Assembly (NCBI RefSeq): GCF_015704865.1
Contig: NZ_JADQTO010000004.1
Coordinates: 260,755 to 324,754 of the forward strand
Reading direction: 5' to 3'
DNA: 64,000 nucleotides
Source of the DNA: Actinoplanes aureus
Lineage (GTDB): Bacteria > Actinomycetota > Actinomycetes > Mycobacteriales > Micromonosporaceae
Below, piece after piece: positions 34,921 through 43,563 of the stretch. Below the pieces are notes generated by a model. That model was given only the letters and a program-made list of their open reading frames with translations. It did not search any database and was not told the origin of the DNA. Made by a program: the position numbers and the translations under genes. Numbering within the stretch: the first letter of the stretch is position 1; each line of letters begins with the position of its first letter.

Positions 34921-35775
34921 ATGGTCGACGGTCCGGTGGCGTTCGTGCTCGGTGGCGGCGGCGTCCTCGGTGCCGTCGAGGTGGGGATGCTGCGGGCGCT
35001 GTTCCGGGCCGGGTTCCGGCCCGATGTGGTGGTCGGCACCTCGATCGGCGCGGTCAACGGTGCACTGGTCGCCGCCGACCCGTCCGAGGCGGTCACCGAC
35101 CGTCTGGTCCGGCTCTGGACGTCGCCGGAGGCCGCGGCGGTGTACGGCGACTCGCTCGGTCGCCAGATGCGCCGGTTCGCCGCTCGTACCCATCTGCACT
35201 CGCCGCGCCCGCTGCGCCGGCTGCTGGAGGGCGAACTCGGCGATGGCGCCACGTTCGCCGATCTGAAGGTCCCGTTCCGCTGTTGCGCGGCCAGCATCGA
35301 GCGCGCGGCCGAGCACTGGTTCGACAGCGGTCCCTTGGTGGACGCGGTGCTCGCGTCGTCGGCGGTGCCCGGCCTGCTGCCACCGATGGAGATCGGCGGC
35401 GAGCACTTTGTGGACGGTGGCATCGTGAACTCGATCCCGATCGGCGAGGCGGTCCGGGTCGGCGCGAAACTGATCTTCGTGCTCCAGGTGGGCAGGGTGG
35501 AGCGGCCGCTCGCCGTACCGCGGCGGCCCTGGGAGGTGGCGCAGGTGGCGTTCGAGATCGCCCGCCGGCACCGGTTCGCCCGCGAGCTTGCCTCGTTGCC
35601 CGACGATGTACGCGTGCACGTGCTTCCCAGCGGTGGCGGCGAGGGCCGGGACGACTCGCCATGGGCGTACCGCGACATGGCTTCGGTGGGCCGCCGGATC
35701 AGCCGGGCCTACACCGTGTCCCGCCGCTACCTGGCGGCCAATGTGCATCCGCTGCCGGAGCCGGGTGTCCGCTGA
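34921..35775 (+). CDS. Patatin-like phospholipase
   Basis: A 284-aa patatin-fold lipase. The glycine-rich oxyanion loop is LGGGGVLGAVEVG (10-22), the nucleophile Ser sits in GTSIG (about 40-44), and the catalytic Asp in DGG (about 165-167, VDGGIVNS). Cytoplasmic or peripheral; it cleaves acyl chains from phospholipids. ATG with GGGAGG 8 bases upstream. Its stop overlaps the next gene's start (TGATG), an acyltransferase, suggesting acyl-chain remodelling. Confidence 0.9.
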   Translation: MVDGPVAFVLGGGGVLGAVEVGMLRALFRAGFRPDVVVGTSIGAVNGALVAADPSEAVTDRLVRLWTSPEAAAVYGDSLGRQMRRFAARTHLHSPRPLRRLLEGELGDGATFADLKVPFRCCAASIERAAEHWFDSGPLVDAVLASSAVPGLLPPMEIGGEHFVDGGIVNSIPIGEAVRVGAKLIFVLQVGRVERPLAVPRRPWEVAQVAFEIARRHRFARELASLPDDVRVHVLPSGGGEGRDDSPWAYRDMASVGRRISRAYTVSRRYLAANVHPLPEPGVR

Positions 35776-36812
35776 TGGGACTGCCACCGATCTGGGTCCG
35801 TCGTCTGCTGATCGCCCCGGCCGTCGTGCTCCTCGCGCTGGCGCTCGTCACCACCCTGCCGATCTGGCTGCTGATCGCGCTCGCCGTCTCGCCGCTGGTG
35901 CCGGGCCGGCTGCGGGTGCCGCGGGTGGTCTTCCTGCTCATCGTCTATCTGGTCTGGGACGCGGTGGCGCTGGTCGCGCTCGCCGTTCTCTGGTTCGCCT
36001 CCGGTTTCGGCTGGAAGATCCGGTCGCCGGCGTTCCAGCGGGCGCACTACGTCCTGACCGGACACTTCCTGCGCACGCTGTTCTGGTTCGCGCGCTGGTC
36101 GCTGCACCTGGTGATCGACGTGGTCGGTACCGACCCGGACACCGCGCAGCCGGGCCGTCCGGAGATCGTGGTGAGCCGGCACGCCGGTCCGGGTGACTCG
36201 TTCACGCTGATCCACGCGCTGGTCAACTGGTTCGCCCGGGAGCCGCGGATCGTCCTGAAGGCTGCCCTGCAGTGGGATCCAGCGGTGGATGTGCTGCTCA
36301 ACCGCCTGCCCAACCGGTTCATCTCACCGGGGCGGACCGGCACGGCGACGCTGGAGGAGCAGATCGGTGACCTCGCCACCGGCCTGGACCACAACGACGC
36401 CTTCGTGATCTTCCCGGAGGGCGGCAACTTCACGCCCCGCCGCCGGACCAGCGCCATCGCCCGGCTCCGGGCCCGCGGCCTGCACGACATGGCGGTGAAG
36501 GCCGAGGGCCTGCGCAACCTCCTGCCGCCCAAGCCGGGCGGCTTGCTGGCCGCGATCGAGGCGGCGCCGGACGCCGGAGTGATCTTCGTGGCGCACACCG
36601 GTCTGGACCGGATGATGAGCGTCTCCGACGTCTGGCGCGAGCTGCCGATGGACAAACAGCTGGTGATGCGGTTCTGGAGCGTCCCGCCTGAGGAGGTGCC
36701 GGCCGGCGAGCCGGAACGCGTCGAGTGGCTCTACGACTGGTGGGCCCGCATCGACGCGTGGATCGAGGAGAACCGGCCGACACCGCTGGGTCAGCCGCCG
36801 AGAACCCGGTAG
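35775..36812 (+). CDS. Lysophospholipid acyltransferase family membrane protein
   Basis: A 345-aa protein. Two or three transmembrane segments (about 13-45, 57-85) precede a PlsC-like domain with the unusual motif I SRHAGPGDSF (about 134-143; HX4D retained, N replaced by R) and FPEGGNFTPRR (about 215-225) as motif III. It probably re-acylates the lysolipids made by the patatin gene that overlaps its start. The substrate is unknown. The 3' end overlaps the convergent lipoprotein gene by 22 bp. Confidence 0.85.
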   Translation: MGLPPIWVRRLLIAPAVVLLALALVTTLPIWLLIALAVSPLVPGRLRVPRVVFLLIVYLVWDAVALVALAVLWFASGFGWKIRSPAFQRAHYVLTGHFLRTLFWFARWSLHLVIDVVGTDPDTAQPGRPEIVVSRHAGPGDSFTLIHALVNWFAREPRIVLKAALQWDPAVDVLLNRLPNRFISPGRTGTATLEEQIGDLATGLDHNDAFVIFPEGGNFTPRRRTSAIARLRARGLHDMAVKAEGLRNLLPPKPGGLLAAIEAAPDAGVIFVAHTGLDRMMSVSDVWRELPMDKQLVMRFWSVPPEEVPAGEPERVEWLYDWWARIDAWIEENRPTPLGQPPRTR

Positions 36813-37606
36813 ACGTCCTCCGGCGCCTCGACGATCTGCGCCGCCGGGGGAGCGGTGGCGGTGACGGTGGTCCCGTAATCGGTGTAACGGGCCTCGAGAG
36901 TGGTCGAGCCCGGCAGCTGAAGCGTGAGCGTCGACAGACGGCCCTTCTCGTCGAGGCCGGCGGTGAACGGCACTCGCTGAGCCGCCGGACCGTACCCCTG
37001 GATGGTCACCTGGTTGAGGCCGGCGATGCCGGTGGCCTTGGTCAGGTCCACTGTGCCGGCGTAGTCACGGGCGCCGGTGGCGTGCACGTCAGTGGTGGAG
37101 CCGATCAGCCGTGCCGTGTCCACCGGGTCGATGCGGCCGGGACGCAGCCCGATGTTCGCACCCTCCGGCAGCCGGCTCATGTCGAGGTGGGTCCAGGTGT
37201 CGCCCTTGGTGATGCCGGGGATCTGCGCGTACAGGTCCTGGCCGATCAGCAACGACTTCACGGTCAGCTCGGTGTTGGTGCCGGAGGCGGTCAGCTGGGC
37301 GGTGCCCTTGCTGTTCGGTGCGTCGATCAGCGCGGTGAGGCGGTAGCCGGCACCGCCGGTGACGGCGAGCTTGAAGCTTTCGCGGTCGAGCGCGGTGGTG
37401 GCGCCGGTGAGCGCCTGCACGGCCGCCGGGTCGGCGGAGGTGGAGACGGACGGAACCGCGCCAGCGGGCGCGGAGGCGGAGGCGGAGTTGGAGGCGGAGG
37501 TGGAGGCCGTGGGTCCGGCCGTGCCGTTCTCAGCGCAGCCGGTCACCGCCAGGGCGGCGGTCGTCGCCGCCACAAGGCCCAGTCCGGCGAGCCGTGGTGT
37601 CCGCAT
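36791..37606 (-). CDS. LppX/LprAFG-family lipoprotein
   Basis: A 271-aa lipoprotein: signal peptide to the lipobox TGC (about 19-23, AVTGC), a Ser/Ala/Thr-rich linker (25-55), then a half-open beta-barrel of the LppX/LprG type (about 60-265). Such proteins carry hydrophobic ligands such as lipoglycans across the envelope. AGGAGGG lies 6 bases before the ATG at 37606. Upstream are two direct repeats. Confidence 0.83.
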   Translation of the reverse strand: MRTPRLAGLGLVAATTAALAVTGCAENGTAGPTASTSASNSASASAPAGAVPSVSTSADPAAVQALTGATTALDRESFKLAVTGGAGYRLTALIDAPNSKGTAQLTASGTNTELTVKSLLIGQDLYAQIPGITKGDTWTHLDMSRLPEGANIGLRPGRIDPVDTARLIGSTTDVHATGARDYAGTVDLTKATGIAGLNQVTIQGYGPAAQRVPFTAGLDEKGRLSTLTLQLPGSTTLEARYTDYGTTVTATAPPAAQIVEAPEDVYRVLGG

Positions 37607-37680
37607 GTCGGTCCCTCCTGCCGTGCCGGCGGTCGGGCTGACGCCGGTCGATGGCGAAGTTCCCGATACCGTCGCGCGGC

Positions 37681-37709
37681 AAACGGACACCTTGGGTTAA
37701 ACGGACACC
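37681..37709. promoter_or_regulatory. Direct repeat AAACGGACACC x2 upstream of the lipoprotein gene
   Basis: AAACGGACACC occurs at 37681-37691 and 37699-37709 with an 18-bp period, 75 bp and 93 bp upstream of the lipoprotein start. It looks like a two-site operator; the flanking DNA has no obvious -10. Confidence 0.4.
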
Positions 37710-37834
37710 ACGGATAGTTGCCTCCGGATCAAGGCGCGTTTCCCCTCACGACAGCGGCCCCGGTTTTCTTGACGATCATGGGAGGGGCATGATGGGTCGG
37801 AGGTTCAGCGCGCGCACGTACAGGGGGAGGACTC

Positions 37835-38983
37835 GTGAGATTCGAGGTCAGTAAGGTCCTCGACGCCATCGAGGCCCGGCTAACCACCGACCCGGCTCTG
37901 GCCCGGGGTGTGGTTGATCTGTCGGAGGTCGTCCGTTACGCCGACCTCGACGGGGGTCGCCCAGCCAGCCTGGTGCGCCTCGGCCTTCTGGTGGACGCGC
38001 TGGGCCGGTACATGGCCGAGGAGAACGTCCCGGTCTACGCGATCGCGCCGCGCGGTCTCATCTCGGACACCGACCTCACCTCGAACGAGCGGATGGTGGT
38101 CCGGCGATGGGCTGACGACGGCAAGATCGAGGTGGTGCCGCAGCTCGACGACCGGGTGCTGGAGGTGGCCGAGATGCTCGGTCTGCCGGTGCTCACCCGG
38201 GACCGGGAGGACCGCTTCCGGGACCGCCGGCCGTGGGTGGCCGACCCGGGCCGGCTGCTCGCCCTGGTGTCGAACGCCGGTGGGCCGGCCCTGGTGGCCC
38301 GGGTCGGCCGGGGCGAGGCGCTGCCACCGGCGTCCCGCTCGCCGCTGGGTGAGCGGCTGCTCTCCCGGGTGTGGAGCTGTCCCGCGTCGAACTGCAACAG
38401 CTTCGGCAGCGGCGGGGACTCGGACAGCCCGTTCGCCGACATGCGTACCTTCACCAGCCCGGTCTCGCAGTCACCGCCCGCGCTGCGTGCCGGTGTGCCC
38501 ACCTGCCCGCGGCACGGCGAGCGGCTCCGCGACATCGGCCCGCGCCCGGCGACCGAGGTCTTCTCGGTACGCATCGACGGCGTGATCCGGCAGCGATTCG
38601 TGGTCTCGGAGGAGCAGCCCGTGGTGGTCGGCCGGGCCCCCGACGGCGGCTCCGGAGTCATGCTCGGGCAGTGGCTCACCGACGACGCCCGCAAGTGGAT
38701 CAGCCGGGGACACGTGGCGTTCGCGCTGCGCGGCGGCGAGGTGACCGTTCAGGACATCAGCACCAACGGCAGCGGCATCCGGCCCGGCGGTTCCCTCGAC
38801 GACGAGGCCCGGATCCCGCTGCGCCGGCAGGAGAGCCGGGTGCTCGCCGCCGACGACGTGGTCGAGCTCTACGCCGGGGTCCAGGTCGGCCGGTCCAAGC
38901 TGTGGGCCAGCGGCGGCGTGGTGCAGCCGGAATCGGTGATGGGCGAGGCACCGACCATGGCGTTCCGTCCGGTCGGGCGCTGA
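37835..38983 (+). CDS. FHA-domain protein with novel N-terminal region
   Basis: A 382-aa protein. The first about 175 residues contain a Rossmann-like or PIN-like region (YMAEENVPVYAIAPRG, LDDRVLEVAEMLGLPVLTRDRED) without a complete PIN active site; about 180-240 is a spacer with Cys pairs (CPASNC and CPRHGE) that may bind zinc; residues about 245-345 form an FHA fold (VVGRAPD, ISRGHVAF, DISTNGSG). FHA binds phosphothreonine, so it probably reads a Ser/Thr kinase signal. Excellent ribosome site (GGGGAGG). No kinase is in the window; it stands alone between two strong signals. Confidence 0.8.
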   Translation: MRFEVSKVLDAIEARLTTDPALARGVVDLSEVVRYADLDGGRPASLVRLGLLVDALGRYMAEENVPVYAIAPRGLISDTDLTSNERMVVRRWADDGKIEVVPQLDDRVLEVAEMLGLPVLTRDREDRFRDRRPWVADPGRLLALVSNAGGPALVARVGRGEALPPASRSPLGERLLSRVWSCPASNCNSFGSGGDSDSPFADMRTFTSPVSQSPPALRAGVPTCPRHGERLRDIGPRPATEVFSVRIDGVIRQRFVVSEEQPVVVGRAPDGGSGVMLGQWLTDDARKWISRGHVAFALRGGEVTVQDISTNGSGIRPGGSLDDEARIPLRRQESRVLAADDVVELYAGVQVGRSKLWASGGVVQPESVMGEAPTMAFRPVGR

Positions 38984-38988
38984 CCGGA

Positions 38989-39021
38989 AAAGCGCCGCTC
39001 TTCTAGGAAGAGCGGCGCTTT
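38989..39021. terminator. Bidirectional terminator between the FHA gene and rocD
   Basis: A perfect 15-bp stem (38989-39003 with 39007-39021), 3-base loop tag, A's on one side and T's on the other, so it serves both convergent genes. Confidence 0.9.
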
Positions 39022-39034
39022 CCCAGGAACGGGA

Positions 39035-40245
<1,211 letters not shown>

Positions 40246-40249
<4 letters not shown>

Positions 40250-41052
40250 GAACGCACCTCCAGCGTGCAGCACTTCGGGCCACCGCCGGCCTTGCGCAGC
40301 TCGGACAGGTCGACCCCGATGGTCTGGTAACCGGCCGCCCGCAGGGCCCCGGTGAGATGGGTGGCCTGCTGCGGCAGAACCACGGTACGACCGTCGCTCA
40401 CCGCGTTCAGGCCGAGCACGGCCGCGTCCTCCGGCGTCGCGATGATCGCGTGCGGGAAGAGCTGCCGGAGCACCGACTGGGAACCGGGCGAGAAGGCCTG
40501 CGGCAGGTACGCGATGTTGGTGTCGTCCAGCACACAGAGCGCGGTGTCCAGGTGGTAGTAGGCCGGGTCGACCAGCTGCAGGGTGATCACCGGCCGCTGG
40601 AGCGCCTCCTGCGTCTCGGCGTGCGACGCGTGTGCGGTACGGAACCCGGTCCCGGCCAGCAGCACGTCCCCGGCGAGCAGGATGTCGCCCTCGCCCTCGT
40701 TGGTGTGCTTGGGGTCGTGCACGTCGAATCCGCGCTCACGGAACCACGCGGCGTACGCCGGCGCCTCGTCGGCCCGCTCGGCGTCGCGGAACTGCACGCC
40801 CAGCACCCGTCCGTCGACCACGGTGGCGCCGTTCGCGGCGAAGACCATGTCGGGGAGACCGGGCAGCGGGTCGATCAGGTCGACGGTGTGCCCGAGGTCG
40901 AGGAACGTCTGCCGCAGGTTCTCCCATTGGCTGATCGCCAGTGCGTTGTCGTACGGCGCCGTGGGATCCATCCACGGGTTGATCCGGTACGTGACCGCGA
41001 AGAAGGTGGGCCGGCACATGAGGTAGCGGCGCGGCCTGGCGTGGAACGTCAT
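40246..41052 (-). CDS. ddaH: Dimethylarginine dimethylaminohydrolase-type guanidino hydrolase
   Basis: A 268-aa guanidino-group-modifying enzyme (pentein fold). The catalytic Cys is in GGPKCCTLEV near the C-terminus; the His and acidic residues lie in YYHLDTALCVLD (about 163-174) and the FAANGATVVDGRV segment. The family contains DDAH, arginine deiminase-like and arginine dihydrolase enzymes. Because it is coupled to rocD, which uses ornithine, a reaction that yields ornithine from arginine (dihydrolase type) fits better than citrulline formation; this is inference. The ATG at 41052 is preferred. Confidence 0.87.
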
Positions 41053-41117
41053 GGAAAGCAACGCTAGGCGGCAACCACCGCCGGATGCCCCCGATCAACC
41101 ATGCGTCCCTCGCCGGA

Positions 41118-41157
41118 TCGTTGCGTGATCGTCGGGTCGGGCGGCGATTCGTTGCGT
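41118..41157 (-). promoter_or_regulatory. Direct repeats TCGTTGCGT upstream of ddaH
   Basis: TCGTTGCGT at 41118-41126 and 41149-41157, 31 bp (three helical turns) apart, in the ddaH 5' region. Such phased repeats suit an Lrp/AsnC-type multimeric regulator, often linked to arginine genes; no regulator gene is adjacent here. Confidence 0.35.
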
Positions 41158-41168
41158 CACCGACACGC

Positions 41169-41304
41169 AAGCGGTGTGAGAGCGGCGAACCGCCACTCTC
41201 ACACCGCTTCGCGATCTCCAGCGAACCGCCGGAGGAATTCGGGGCGGGACGACCGCCAGATGTCGTCCCGGTTCCGAGGGAGGGTCGCCGGTGCATCACC
41301 GGCG
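41169..41304. repeat. Cluster of three perfect hairpins
   Basis: (a) AAGCGGTGTGAGAG (41169-41182) with its complement (41196-41209), a 14-bp stem; (b) GGGACGAC (41246-41253) with GTCGTCCC (41262-41269); (c) CGCCGGTG (41286-41293) with CACCGGCG (41297-41304). They fill the gap between the membrane-protein gene and ddaH, both on the minus strand. The nearest to the upstream gene (c) may be its terminator; the role of (a) and (b) is open. Confidence 0.75.
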
Positions 41305-41322
41305 GTGAATCTCAGGTACCCG

Positions 41323-41886
41323 TCAGAAGCGGGTCTCAAACTGGGTGTCCAGCCAATTCCGGAGATCCGTGACGGGCTGCATGTCGGTGCCCAGCCAGCT
41401 CAGCTGACCGGTGAGGGCCAGCACGCCGACGACCACGGCGCCGATCGACAGGAACAGGCCGATCAGGGCGTCGGTCTTGCCCGCGACGTGCCGCTTGCGG
41501 GTCGCGTTGAGGCCGGCGAGGGAGAGGATCAGACCAACCGCGGCCACGCCGATGCCGTAGCCCAGCATCGGGCCGGAGAGCACCAGCAGGGCGCCGGCCA
41601 CCCCGAGGATCAGGCCGAGCGTGGCGAGGAAGCTCGCCCGCGGCTTCGGGGTGGCGGTCGGGGTATCCACCACAGCACGTCCGGCGGCGGGCCGGTCCGT
41701 GACGGGCCGGTCGGTGTCGGGCCGGTCGGCGGACACCGTGGCGGCGCGCTCGGTCTCGGTACGCGCGGCCGGAATGGTCGTCGTGGTGCGGGTGTCGTCC
41801 CTGCGAGGAGCAACCGGCGGCACCGTCGTGGTGTGGTCGTCCGAGTTATCAGCCGTGCTTTGGCGGGAGAACGTAGGAATCCTCAC
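41323..41886 (-). CDS. Membrane protein with disordered charged N-terminus
   Basis: A 187-aa protein. Residues 1-80 are Thr/Asp/Arg/Pro-rich with repeated DRP/TDRPVTDR units and no predicted fold. The rest has three hydrophobic helices (about 85-105, 108-127, 136-158) and a short tail. No known family recognised. The GTG at 41886 has AAGGAGG 7 bases upstream, so the start is well supported. It may be a DUF4190-like small integral protein; function unknown. Confidence 0.7.
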   Translation of the reverse strand: MRIPTFSRQSTADNSDDHTTTVPPVAPRRDDTRTTTTIPAARTETERAATVSADRPDTDRPVTDRPAAGRAVVDTPTATPKPRASFLATLGLILGVAGALLVLSGPMLGYGIGVAAVGLILSLAGLNATRKRHVAGKTDALIGLFLSIGAVVVGVLALTGQLSWLGTDMQPVTDLRNWLDTQFETRF

Positions 41887-41948
41887 GTCAGCACCTCCTT
41901 GACAGATGCGGGGGTTGACTGCCTATACCCGCACCGGCCGGAAACGAC

Positions 41949-41977
41949 ACGAGGGGCACGCGATGCGTACCCCTCGT
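41949..41977 (-). terminator. Terminator of clpP
   Basis: ACGAGGGG (41949-41956) pairs with CCCCTCGT (41970-41977), with an inner CGC/GCG pair, 15-43 bases past the clpP stop. Confidence 0.7.
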
Positions 41978-41991
41978 GCGTGTTCGGGACC

Positions 41992-42597
41992 TCAGCGCAG
42001 CGGCGCGCCGGTGTGCACGTCGCTCGGCTTGCGGATGACGTGGTCGACCAATCCGTACTCCTTGGCCTCCTGAGCGGTGAACCAGCGGTCCCGGTCCGAG
42101 TCGCGCTCGATCTCCTCCGGGGTGTGCCCGGTGTGGAAGGCGATCCGCTCGTTCATCACCTGCTTGATGTGCAGCATGCTCTCCGCCTGGATGGCGATGT
42201 CGGCGGCGGTGCCGCCGATGCCGCCGGAGAGCTGGTGCATCATCACCCGGGCGTGCGGCAGCGCGTAGCGCTTGCCGGCGGTGCCCGCGCAGAGCAGGAA
42301 CTGGCCCATCGAGGCGGCCATGCCCATGGCGATGGTGGCCACGTCGTTCTTGATGTACTGCATGGTGTCGTACACCGCCATGCCGGCGCTGATCGAGCCG
42401 CCCGGTGAGTTGATGTACAGCGCGATGTCGCGCTCGGAGTCCTCGGAGGCCAGCAGCAGCATCTGCGCGCAGATCCGGTTGGTCACCTCGTCGTTGACCT
42501 CGCTGCCGAGGAAGATGATCCGCTCCCGGAGCAGGCGCTCGAAGACCTGGTCGTCGAAGGTTGCGCCGCCGCCACGCATGGTCGTGTCAATACTCAT
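41992..42597 (-). CDS. clpP: ATP-dependent Clp protease proteolytic subunit
   Basis: A 201-aa ClpP. The nucleophile Ser is in [12 protein letters not shown] (about 95), His in MMHQLSGG (about 120), and the Asp in the [11 protein letters not shown] region (about 170). Sequence and length are standard for a mature or nearly mature chain. No clpX or second clpP follows or precedes it, which is unlike the usual clpP1-clpP2-clpX operon, so this is probably an additional paralogue. The ATG at 42597 gives a typical N-terminus, with GAGAGGGTGG upstream; a start at 42615 is possible. Confidence 0.95.
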   Translation of the reverse strand: MSIDTTMRGGGATFDDQVFERLLRERIIFLGSEVNDEVTNRICAQMLLLASEDSERDIALYINSPGGSISAGMAVYDTMQYIKNDVATIAMGMAASMGQFLLCAGTAGKRYALPHARVMMHQLSGGIGGTAADIAIQAESMLHIKQVMNERIAFHTGHTPEEIERDSDRDRWFTAQEAKEYGLVDHVIRKPSDVHTGAPLR

Positions 42598-42720
42598 GGA
42601 CCCACCCTCTCGCATCCGCTGTTCCACGTCTCACACCCTCTCCCAGGGTGAGCCCGGATCCCAGTAATTCCCCTCAGGGCGAATCCGCTCACGGCAGAAT
42701 GCCCGGCTACCTTTGATCAC

Positions 42721-43563
42721 GTGCCGGAGGGACATACCATTCACCGCCTCGCGATGCGTCACCGCGAGCTCTTCGCCGGGCGTCCGGTGGCGGCGAGCAG
42801 CCCGCAGGGCCGCTTCACCGCGGGCGCCGCGCTGATCGACGGGCGCGTGCTGCGCGACACCGAGGCGTACGGCAAGCATCTGCTGCACCACTACGAGGAC
42901 GATCGCACCCTGCACGTCCATCTCGGCCTGTACGGCAAGTTCACCGACGGTGAGCTGCCGGTCCCGGAGCCGGTCGGGCAGATCCGGATGCGACTGACCG
43001 GTTCCGGTCACTGGCTCGAGCTGCGCGGCCCGACCGCGTGCGAGCTGCTGGAGCCGGCCGCGGTGGACCTCCTGCGGGCCCGGCTCGGCGCCGACCCGCT
43101 GCGCGACGACGCGGATCCGGCGGCCGCGTACCAGCGGATCCGTGCCAGCACGAAACCGCTCTTCGCCCTGCTGCTCGATCAGTCCATCGTGGCCGGCTGC
43201 GGCCTGATCTACGCCAACGAGGTGCTGTTCCGGGCCGGCCTGTCGCCGGAGACACCGGGCTCCGCGATCGAGCCGGCGCGCTGGACGGCGGTCTGGGACG
43301 ACCTCCGTGCCCTGATGAAGGAGGGCGTGGCGCGCGGCCGGATCGACACCGTGCACACCGAGCACACCCCGGAGGCGATGCGCCGGGCACCACGGGTGGA
43401 CCGGCACGGCGGCGAGGTGTACGTCTACCGCCGCCCCGGTCAGCCCTGCCTGGTCTGCGGTACCGAGGTCGCCCGCGGCCCGATGGCCGGCCGCAACCTC
43501 TACTGGTGCCCGACCTGCCAGCCGGCCGTGGACCGGCCGGTCAGGCGGCCGCGGAAGGGGTGA
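42721..43563 (+). CDS. nei: Fpg/Nei-family DNA glycosylase (Nei2-like)
   Basis: A 280-aa base-excision repair enzyme. It starts with the catalytic Pro1-Glu2 (MPEGHTIHRLA) and keeps the H2TH domain (about 130-215, SIVAGCGLIYANEVLFRAGLSP) and a C-terminal zinc finger (CLVCG...WCPTC, about 246-268). PEGHT rather than PELPE marks the Nei group of actinobacteria that removes oxidised pyrimidines. GTG start 7 bases after TACCTT (42708-42713), possibly leaderless. The 3' end overlaps the convergent deacetylase by 23 bp. Confidence 0.94.
   Translation: MPEGHTIHRLAMRHRELFAGRPVAASSPQGRFTAGAALIDGRVLRDTEAYGKHLLHHYEDDRTLHVHLGLYGKFTDGELPVPEPVGQIRMRLTGSGHWLELRGPTACELLEPAAVDLLRARLGADPLRDDADPAAAYQRIRASTKPLFALLLDQSIVAGCGLIYANEVLFRAGLSPETPGSAIEPARWTAVWDDLRALMKEGVARGRIDTVHTEHTPEAMRRAPRVDRHGGEVYVYRRPGQPCLVCGTEVARGPMAGRNLYWCPTCQPAVDRPVRRPRKG

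Noticed and set aside
41221..41340. Riboswitch-like text (GGTGCATCACCGGCGGTGA, CTCAGGTACCCG) on the plus strand, suggestive of FMN or glycine riboswitches
   Set aside because: Core conserved segments are missing, and the gene downstream on that strand does not exist; both neighbours are on the minus strand.
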